Source of the DNA: an uncultured Eubacteriales bacterium
GTDB lineage: Bacteria > Bacillota > Clostridia > Oscillospirales > Acutalibacteraceae
DNA: 11,046 nt
Direction: 5' to 3'
Assembly (NCBI GenBank): GCA_900319615.1
Contig: ONPE01000027.1
Span: forward strand, 1,580-12,625
Shown here: positions 6,502-11,046 of the stretch, one piece after another
Numbering within the stretch: position 1 is the stretch's first letter
Layout: the number at the start of each line of letters is the position of its first letter
Program-made: the position numbers and the translations under genes
The notes under the pieces: generated by a model
Databases searched by the model: none
The model's input: the letters and a program-made list of their open reading frames with translations, nothing else
Told to the model about the DNA's origin: nothing

Positions 6502-6515
6502 TAATCGATCCTACG

Positions 6516-6542
6516 ACCGCGTCTTTAATCGGGCGCGGTTTT
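6516..6542 (+). terminator. Intrinsic terminator after the ftsEX-M23 genes
   Basis: ACCGCGTC (6516-6523) pairs with GGCGCGGT (6532-6539), eight pairs including one G-U, with an 8-base loop. Only a short T-run of four (6539-6542) follows, so termination may be incomplete and some read-through into the next gene, which starts 26 bp later, is likely. Confidence 0.65.
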
Positions 6543-6567
6543 GGATTACATATGAAAGGAGCTTATC

Positions 6568-7305
6568 ATGATACAAAAAAGAAGCATCGCGCTCTATATC
6601 GTCCTGAGCGTCGTCACCTGCGGCATCTACGGCATTTACTGGTTCATCTGCCTCAACGACGAGACCAACAAGGTTTCTAACGAGCAGAACCCCACAAGCA
6701 GCGGTATAGCCATCCTGCTGTGCATCGTCACGTGCGGTATCTACGGCGTCTACTGGGCTTATAAGCAGGGAGAAAAGCTCGACAGAGCCTCTGAGATGTA
6801 CGGCAGACCTAAGTCCGACCGTGCTCTTATATATCTTCTGTTCAACCTTTTCGGCTTGGGCATCGTTTCGTTCGCCCTGATGCAGGACGACCTGAACGCG
6901 CTCGCCGATCCCTACAACGCCTGCTGCCAGCAGAACCCGTATCAGTATCAGAACCAGTACGGTCAGCAGTATCAGCAGCCCTACGACCAGCAGTATGGTC
7001 AGCAGTATCAGCAGCCTTACGATCAGCAGAACGTACAGCAGTACCAGAACCCGTACCAGCAGCCCTACGATCAGCAGAACGGACAGCCGTATCAGGCTCC
7101 GTATCAGCAGCCGTATGATCAGCAGTACGGACAACAGTATCAGACGCCGTATCAGCAGCCATACGATCAGCAGTACGGTCAGCAGTATCAGGCGCCGTAT
7201 CAGCAGCCCTACGATCAGCAGTATCAGCAGCCTGCGGACCCTCAGCCGACCGAGCAGCCTGCCGAGGACGCAGCCCCCGAGGAGCCTCAGGATCCTACCG
7301 CTTGA
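6568..7305 (+). CDS. DUF4234-like membrane protein with a Q/Y/P-rich tandem-repeat tail
   Basis: This 245-residue protein has a hydrophobic N-terminal half and a low-complexity tail. The motif VTCGIYGxYW occurs twice (residues 16-25 and 54-63), each in a membrane segment (about 7-29 and 45-66). A third hydrophobic segment follows at about 86-106. This matches the small three-helix DUF4234 family. Residues 121-221 are built of Gln/Tyr/Pro repeats, including four 16-residue units ending PYQQPYD (153-216), and the end is acidic/Pro-rich. AAAGGAG (6555-6561) is a strong ribosome site. The function is unknown. Such tails are often disordered and may bind peptidoglycan, other proteins or each other (inference). 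The downstream gene overlaps by one base, so the two are translationally coupled. Confidence 0.85.
   Translation: MIQKRSIALYIVLSVVTCGIYGIYWFICLNDETNKVSNEQNPTSSGIAILLCIVTCGIYGVYWAYKQGEKLDRASEMYGRPKSDRALIYLLFNLFGLGIVSFALMQDDLNALADPYNACCQQNPYQYQNQYGQQYQQPYDQQYGQQYQQPYDQQNVQQYQNPYQQPYDQQNGQPYQAPYQQPYDQQYGQQYQTPYQQPYDQQYGQQYQAPYQQPYDQQYQQPADPQPTEQPAEDAAPEEPQDPTA
6988..7215 (+). repeat. In-frame tandem repeat (one 36-bp and four 48-bp units)
   Basis: One 12-residue unit, QQYGQQYQQPYD (6988-7023), is followed by four 16-residue units, QQ(N/Y)xQ(Q/P)YQxPYQQPYD, in 7024-7215. A related imperfect unit precedes at about 6949-6987. The DNA copies are near-identical with mostly silent or conservative differences, which points to expansion by duplication within the gene. 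The copy number may vary between strains. Confidence 0.9.
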
Positions 7306-7697
7306 TGAAAGAAAGATTTATAAAGCTCGCAAAGCCTGCCGCGATAGTACTCGCGATGGGCTTTGCTTATCTTCTGCTCCATGAGCTGACCGGCTTCGCG
7401 CTGTTCTGCCCGATCAGGCAGTTCCTCGGGCTGTATTGCCCCGGCTGCGGAGTCAGCAGAATGTCCTTTCATCTGGCGCATTTTGAATTTTCCGAGGCAT
7501 TTTCTTCAAACTGCGTGGTGTTCTGTATGCTCCCGGTCGCTGTCATCATGTGCCTGATACACGGTTATCGCTTTGTGAGATACGGCGACGGCAGCCTCAG
7601 CCGCTTTGAGAATATCCTTTTGTACATCGCGATCGGCGTTCTGTTGGTTTTCGGCGTCGTGCGAAATCTGTACCCGATAGATATTCTCGTCCCTTGA
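7305..7697 (+). CDS. DUF2752-family small membrane protein
   Basis: This 130-residue protein has about three membrane segments (near 11-28, 70-86 and 103-119). It bears the DUF2752 signature: a Cys-Pro-x-Arg pair (CPIR, 35-38), then GLYCPGCGVSRMSFHL (42-57), with Cys35, Cys45 and Cys48 as candidate metal or disulfide residues. The family has no established function that I can name. The ATG at 7305 shares its A with the TGA of the upstream gene (TGATG). The nearest SD-like AGGA (7289-7292) is 12 bases away, so translation probably relies on coupling. An in-frame TTG at 7302 is an alternative start adding one residue. The tight overlap suggests that this protein and the DUF4234-like one act together. 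Confidence 0.88.
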   Translation: MKERFIKLAKPAAIVLAMGFAYLLLHELTGFALFCPIRQFLGLYCPGCGVSRMSFHLAHFEFSEAFSSNCVVFCMLPVAVIMCLIHGYRFVRYGDGSLSRFENILLYIAIGVLLVFGVVRNLYPIDILVP

Positions 7698-7712
7698 CGA
7701 ATAATCGGCAAG

Positions 7713-7745
7713 TCCCTCCGCATAAGATGAAGCGGAGGGATTTTT
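7713..7745 (+). terminator. Intrinsic terminator whose 3' arm holds the next gene's Shine-Dalgarno
   Basis: A perfect 9-bp stem, TCCCTCCGC (7713-7721) with GCGGAGGGA (7732-7740), has a 10-base loop and is followed by TTTTT (7741-7745). It lies 15 bp after the DUF2752 stop. The ATG of the next gene starts immediately after the T-run at 7746, and its only ribosome site, GGAGGG (7734-7739), is inside the 3' arm. Read-through transcripts would therefore have the site locked in the stem. Confidence 0.9.
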
Positions 7746-8561
7746 ATGATTACCGCGCTTGATATCAGAGATTACACCGGCGGCTCGATCTTCCGCATCT
7801 TTCATCACAACCGTATACGCGTCGAGCACCTGTACTGCGACAGCGCCGCGGTCAAGAGCGTCACATACGAGCATTACCGCGGCAAGATCAGCCGGACAGC
7901 CATCGACCGCTTCGTCGGCTCACAGCGCGGCTCTGTCCTGTGCACGGAGGATACTATCCTCCCCGAGGGCTACGTGCGCTTCAAGTCATCCGAGCTCAGC
8001 CGCCGTATGTGCGAGAACACAGCCCTGTATCTGCTGCGCGCAGCGGCTCCGGACAGCTTTAAGACAGTTCTGATCGACAGATCGGGCGATTCGGTCGACC
8101 TGTGCGAGCACCTCGCAGAGTACTCAGACCCCGTATACGTTGTCACCGACGCTACCGACCTCTACACCGAGTATGCAGAGTACCTGCTCGAGGAGAAGGG
8201 AGCCGCGCTCAGGGTCAGCAGGAGCGGCGGCTGTCTGCGCAGTGCAGACCTCATAGTCAGCCCGGGGAAGATCACTTTCGATCTGTGCTGTCATCCGACG
8301 GCTGTGATCTTATCCGGAGAGAAGCCGTCCGTCCGGCAGGACGCACCGGTCGTCTACGATTATTTCTTCGACCTGCCTAAGAAATATCGCGACCTCAAGC
8401 CGGAGTATCTCGACGATATGTATTTTGCCTCGGCTCTGTATTCGATAGGGCGCTCGTCGGAGCTCGGCAGCGAGCTTTTCACCCGCTGCGGCGACGGGAC
8501 GGTCATACATACGCGCATGAGCCTCGTGGAGTTTTTGAAAAAACGCGCGTTGACCCGATAA
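7746..8561 (+). CDS. Uncharacterised 271-residue protein
   Basis: I do not recognise this family. The ATG is set by GGAGGG (7734-7739) six bases upstream. There is no signal peptide or clear membrane segment, so it is probably cytoplasmic. Residues 107-172 look like an alternating beta/alpha, Rossmann-like stretch: a strand at KTVLIDRSGD, a strand at PVYVVTDATD, a helix near 140-151, then ALRVSRSGG and a strand at SADLIVSPGKI. The pattern suggests a nucleotide-binding or dehydrogenase-like fold, but no GxGxxG motif is seen, so this is weak. Six cysteines (31, 66, 89, 120, 163 and others near 181) form no clear metal site. It sits between an attenuator-like hairpin and the greA promoter and has no obvious partner. 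Codon use matches its neighbours, which supports a resident gene. Confidence 0.75.
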   Translation: MITALDIRDYTGGSIFRIFHHNRIRVEHLYCDSAAVKSVTYEHYRGKISRTAIDRFVGSQRGSVLCTEDTILPEGYVRFKSSELSRRMCENTALYLLRAAAPDSFKTVLIDRSGDSVDLCEHLAEYSDPVYVVTDATDLYTEYAEYLLEEKGAALRVSRSGGCLRSADLIVSPGKITFDLCCHPTAVILSGEKPSVRQDAPVVYDYFFDLPKKYRDLKPEYLDDMYFASALYSIGRSSELGSELFTRCGDGTVIHTRMSLVEFLKKRALTR

Positions 8562-8564
8562 TTC

Positions 8565-8593
8565 TTGACATCAACGGGCTGTTGTCATATAAT
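8565..8593 (+). promoter_or_regulatory. Perfect-consensus sigma-70 promoter of greA-lysS
   Basis: The -35 is exactly TTGACA (8565-8570), the spacer exactly 17 bp, and the -10 exactly TATAAT (8588-8593), which is the housekeeping-sigma consensus. An imperfect dyad overlaps it: TGACA (8566-8570) with TGTCA (8583-8587), plus inner AAC/GTT with two extra bases on the left. The predicted leader is about 70 nt. High, growth-linked expression is expected; repression through the dyad is only a possibility. Confidence 0.92.
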
Positions 8594-8667
8594 ATACCTT
8601 GTATGCGAATATCCTATTCAGATAATTGTTAAAGACAATAAATGTATAAACCGAAAGGAAGATAACT

Positions 8668-9141
8668 ATGGCAAAACCCGTAATGCTCACCCCGGAGGGC
8701 TTGAAGCAGCTCGAAGAGGAGCTCGACTTTTTAAAAGGTGAAAAGCGTAAAGAAATAGCGGAGAAGATCAAGGTCGCGCGCTCCTACGGCGACCTCTCCG
8801 AGAACAGCGAATATGACGACGCGAAAAACGAGCAGGCTATGCTCGAGGCTCGCATCGTGACCATCGAGGCTACCCTTAAGAACGCCGTGCTCATCGACGA
8901 AGAGGGCATCTCAAACGAGCACATCCACGTCGGCTCCAAGGTAAAGCTCCACAACATCAACAACGACAGCGAGGTCAACTATAAGATCGTCGGCTCCAAC
9001 GAAGCTAACCCCTCTAAGGGCATGATCTCCGATGAGTCCCCCGTAGGCATGGCTCTTATCGGACACGCTGTAGGCGACACGGTAGAGGTCGAGGTGCCGG
9101 TAGGCGTTATCGGCTTCAAGGTGCTCGATATCTTCAAGTGA
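8668..9141 (+). CDS. greA: Transcription elongation factor GreA
   Basis: GreA enters the secondary channel of RNA polymerase and triggers cleavage of backtracked RNA so elongation can resume. This 157-residue protein has the normal length. An N-terminal antiparallel coiled coil (about 8-75) carries the tip motif YGDLSENSEY, with acidic Asp42 and Glu45 at the positions that coordinate the catalytic magnesium in the family. A C-terminal FKBP-like domain (about 82-157) has the signature SPVGMALIGHAVGDTVEVEVP (split about 124-144). GAAAGGAA (8653-8660) precedes the ATG by seven bases. lysS follows after 17 bp without a terminator, so they share the strong upstream promoter. Confidence 0.97.
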   Translation: MAKPVMLTPEGLKQLEEELDFLKGEKRKEIAEKIKVARSYGDLSENSEYDDAKNEQAMLEARIVTIEATLKNAVLIDEEGISNEHIHVGSKVKLHNINNDSEVNYKIVGSNEANPSKGMISDESPVGMALIGHAVGDTVEVEVPVGVIGFKVLDIFK

Positions 9142-9158
9142 TTTTTCCGAGGTAGGTT

Positions 9159-10628
9159 ATGGAACAGAACTTAAATGAAATACTCAGACTGAGAAGGGAG
9201 AAGCTCGCGGTCCTGCAGGCTATGGGCAAGGATCCCTTCGTTATCACAAAATTCGACCAGACTCATCACAGCGCCGATATCAGGGCGAACTATGACGAGC
9301 TGGAGGGACAGACCGTCTCGGTAGCGGGCAGGATGATGTTCAAGCGCGTTATGGGCAAGGCGTCTTTCTGCAATATCCAGGACCTCAAGGGCAGCATACA
9401 GGCTTATGTCGCGCGTGATTCCGTCGGCGAGGAGAGCTACGCGCTGTTCAAGAAGTTCGACGTCGGCGATATCATCGGCGTTACCGGCGAGGTCTTCAAG
9501 ACCAAGACCGGCGAGATCTCGGTGCACGCCTCGAGCGTCACCCTGCTCTCAAAGTCGCTGCAGGTGCTCCCTGAGAAGTACCACGGTCTGACCGACACCG
9601 ACACGCGCTATCGTCAGCGCTATACCGACCTTATCATGAACTCCGAGGTCAAGGAGACCTTTGTAAAGCGCTCGAAGATTATTGCTTCTATCCGCCGTTT
9701 CCTCGACGAGCAGGGCTTCATGGAGGTCGAGACTCCCATGCTGGTACAGAACGCCGGCGGCGCTGCCGCAAGACCCTTCGAGACCCATTTCAACGCTCTC
9801 GACGAGGATCTCAAGCGCCGTATCTCTTTGGAGCTTTACCTCAAGCGCCTGATCGTAGGCGGACTTGAGAAGGTGTATGAGATCGGCAGAGTCTTCCGCA
9901 ACGAGGGTCTCGATACCCGCCACAATCCCGAGTTCACCCTGATGGAGCTCTATCAGGCGTACACCGACTACCACGGCATGATGGATCTCACCGAGGCTAT
10001 GTACCGCCGCGTGGCTCAGGAGGTCAACGGCTCTATGGAGGTCACCTACGGCGGCAACGTCATCGACTTCTCCAAGCCCTTCGCGCGCATCACGATGGTA
10101 GACGCCGTAAAGCAGTACACGGGTATCGACTGGCATGACGTCAAGGACACCGCTCAGGCTCGCGAGATCGCGGACAAGCTCCACGTCGAGTATGAGGATC
10201 GCCATCAAAAGGGCGATATCCTCAGCCTGATCTTCGAGGAGTACGTCGAGAAGCACCTGATCCAGCCCACATTTGTTATGGATCACCCGATCGAGATCTC
10301 TCCGCTGACCAAGAAGAAGCCCGACGACCCCGAGTACGTCGAGCGCTTCGAGATGTTCATCAACGGCTGGGAGATGGCTAACGCCTACTCTGAGCTCAAC
10401 GACCCGATAGATCAGCGCGAGCGCTTCAAGGCGCAGGAGGCGATGCTCGCCGCCGGCGACGAAGAGGCAAACACCACCGATGAAGACTTCCTCAACGCCC
10501 TCGAGATCGGTATGCCCCCCACGGGCGGCATCGGCTACGGCATCGACCGCCTTGTCATGATCATGACCGACTCCCCCGCGATCAGGGACGTCCTGCTCTT
10601 CCCGACGATGAAGAGCTTGGATAAATAA
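9159..10628 (+). CDS. lysS: Lysyl-tRNA synthetase, class II
   Basis: It charges tRNA-Lys with lysine using ATP in the cytoplasm. The 489 residues span the usual class II LysRS. An N-terminal OB-fold anticodon-binding domain lies at about 50-135. Motif 1 is near 175-195 (FLDEQGFMEVETPML). Motif 2 holds EIGRVFRNEGLDTRHNPEF (241-259), with the ELYLKRLIVGG stretch just before it. Motif 3 is GGIGYGIDRLVMIMTD (456-471), followed by the ending DVLLFPTMK. The catalytic core appears complete. It differs from the longer E. coli enzyme mainly in a shorter N-terminus. GAGGT (9149-9153) lies five bases before the ATG. The pairing with greA is a common bacterial arrangement. I see no T-box leader, so expression probably follows the greA promoter. 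Confidence 0.98.
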   Translation: MEQNLNEILRLRREKLAVLQAMGKDPFVITKFDQTHHSADIRANYDELEGQTVSVAGRMMFKRVMGKASFCNIQDLKGSIQAYVARDSVGEESYALFKKFDVGDIIGVTGEVFKTKTGEISVHASSVTLLSKSLQVLPEKYHGLTDTDTRYRQRYTDLIMNSEVKETFVKRSKIIASIRRFLDEQGFMEVETPMLVQNAGGAAARPFETHFNALDEDLKRRISLELYLKRLIVGGLEKVYEIGRVFRNEGLDTRHNPEFTLMELYQAYTDYHGMMDLTEAMYRRVAQEVNGSMEVTYGGNVIDFSKPFARITMVDAVKQYTGIDWHDVKDTAQAREIADKLHVEYEDRHQKGDILSLIFEEYVEKHLIQPTFVMDHPIEISPLTKKKPDDPEYVERFEMFINGWEMANAYSELNDPIDQRERFKAQEAMLAAGDEEANTTDEDFLNALEIGMPPTGGIGYGIDRLVMIMTDSPAIRDVLLFPTMKSLDK

Positions 10629-10630
10629 CC

Positions 10631-10674
10631 ACAATATATAGTTGTATAATCGCTTATAAATCGCTATATGTTGT
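10631..10674 (+). other. Hairpin in the lysS 3' region
   Basis: ACAATATATAG (10631-10641) pairs with CTATATGTTGT (10664-10674), eleven pairs with one G-U, around a 22-base loop. Its left arm starts two bases after the lysS stop. It has no T-run and is AT-rich, so it is more likely an mRNA 3'-stabilising stem or a processing site than a terminator. The loop contains near-repeats ATAATCGCT and ATAAATCGCT. Confidence 0.4.
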
Positions 10675-10699
10675 ATGTTTAAAGGGTACTGTTTAAGCT

Positions 10700-10720
10700 C
10701 TTAAGCCAAACTTAAGCCAA
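10700..10720. repeat. Direct repeat CTTAAGCCAA, period 11 bp
   Basis: Two exact copies of CTTAAGCCAA (10700-10709 and 10711-10720) are separated by one A. A partial copy, TTTAAGCTC, lies just upstream at about 10692-10700. The 11-bp period, about one helical turn, would put protein contacts on the same face of the DNA. Each copy includes the palindrome CTTAAG. Its role is unknown. Confidence 0.5.
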
Positions 10721-10787
10721 TTCATGCAGAAGTTTACGCAAAGCTATTGTAAAACAAAGCAGGTTCGGCGATATTCTGATAAAACAT

Positions 10788-10825
10788 AGGACAGACATTC
10801 ACAAATGTGAGTGCCTGTCCTTTTT
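10788..10825 (+). terminator. Strong intrinsic terminator downstream of lysS
   Basis: AGGACAG (10788-10794) pairs with CTGTCCT (10815-10821). Inside, ATTCACA pairs with TGTGAGT (one G-U) across a two-base AA step, and a T-run (10821-10825) follows. It lies 160 bp after the lysS stop. It either ends a long lysS 3' UTR or ends a separate small transcript starting after lysS. Confidence 0.88.
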
Positions 10826-11046
10826 ACTATGAAGATCTTTCTGATCTTACTACAGTTTTGTTAAACCACAAGTGAATTCTCAACACGGTTGCAAAGTGCA
10901 AAAAGTGGCTTAAAACCTTACTTTTTCAAGTCAGATCATACTTTTTATCTATTAATTGGAGTCAACTTCAAAAAAGGGAGTGAAATTACCTTACCTTTCT
11001 CTAAAAACGCGATACGACTGAAATCTGGACGTTTTAGGGCTATATT

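Larger units (their letters stand above)
10629..11046. other. Intergenic region downstream of lysS (runs to window end)
   Basis: These 418 bp are AT-rich and without a credible gene on either strand. They hold a hairpin just after lysS (10631-10674), a direct repeat (10700-10720), a strong terminator (10788-10825) and a small hairpin AAGATC/GATCTT (10832-10848). I see nothing assignable in the last 200 bp. A poor promoter-like pair, TTGCAA (10889-10894) and TAAAAC (10911-10916), is 16 bp apart and is not called. Confidence 0.5.

Noticed and set aside
6988..7215. Possible CRISPR array from regularly spaced repeats
   Set aside because: The repeats are contiguous without unique spacers and encode an in-frame Q/Y/P protein repeat with silent changes.
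7302..7304. TTG start for the DUF2752 gene
   Set aside because: The adjacent ATG at 7305 overlaps the upstream stop as TGATG, the usual coupling arrangement. Only one residue is affected.
9549..10634. Long - strand open frame (361 codons) opposite lysS
   Set aside because: It is antisense to a complete, motif-rich LysRS and its protein has no family features. The same applies to the - strand frames at 2872-3819, 3551-4270, 4521-5159, 6013-6450 and 6511-7134.
10889..10916. TTGCAA ... TAAAAC promoter-like pair near the window end
   Set aside because: Both hexamers are weak, the region is AT-rich, and no gene starts before the window ends.

Overview
The coding DNA is moderately GC-rich, with codons ending strongly in C or G (GAG, CTC, ATC, AAG), and it is separated by AT-rich spacers. 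Shine-Dalgarno sites are strong (GGAGG or AAAGGAG type). An orphan MsiK/UgpC-type sugar ATPase, a CdaR/PucR-type regulator, an FtsEX + PcsB/CwlO-like hydrolase cluster and a class II LysRS next to GreA together suggest a Clostridia-class Firmicute, most like Ruminococcus/Oscillospiraceae. That placement is inferred from gene content and style, not from a database search. All convincing genes lie on the + strand.

Layout. 1-255 is the C-terminus of an RsuA-type 16S rRNA pseudouridine synthase. A 379-bp spacer follows, with an unusually rich cluster of palindromes and a leader hairpin. Next comes the ATPase subunit of a carbohydrate ABC importer (635-1753), which ends at a strong intrinsic terminator. 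The following 668-bp spacer holds five contiguous potential hairpins (1868-2039) that look like a structured non-coding RNA, then AT-rich DNA with two inverted repeats and a likely promoter. From 2422 there is a CdaR/PucR-like regulator, then ftsE, ftsX and a secreted coiled-coil M23 peptidase (PcsB/CwlO/EnvC-like), ending at a hairpin near 6516-6542. The last three form a cell-division/peptidoglycan-hydrolysis module: FtsEX in the membrane would use ATP to switch on the hydrolase outside the cell.

A two-gene membrane-protein unit follows: a DUF4234-like protein with a Q/Y/P-rich tandem-repeat tail, and a DUF2752-like protein that overlaps it by one base. Their terminator hairpin contains the Shine-Dalgarno sequence of the next gene, an unrecognised 271-residue cytoplasmic protein. 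A perfect-consensus sigma-70-type promoter (TTGACA-17-TATAAT) then drives greA-lysS. The last 418 bp are non-coding, with a hairpin, an 11-bp-period direct repeat and a strong terminator about 160 bp after lysS.

Most of the window is ordinary core genome. The points most worth a second look are the unassigned structured RNA, the palindrome cluster before the sugar ATPase, the Cys-rich insertion in the M23 domain, the repeat-tailed DUF4234/DUF2752 pair, the terminator/SD overlap and the unknown protein before greA. I see no CRISPR array, transposase, integrase, tRNA or rRNA.
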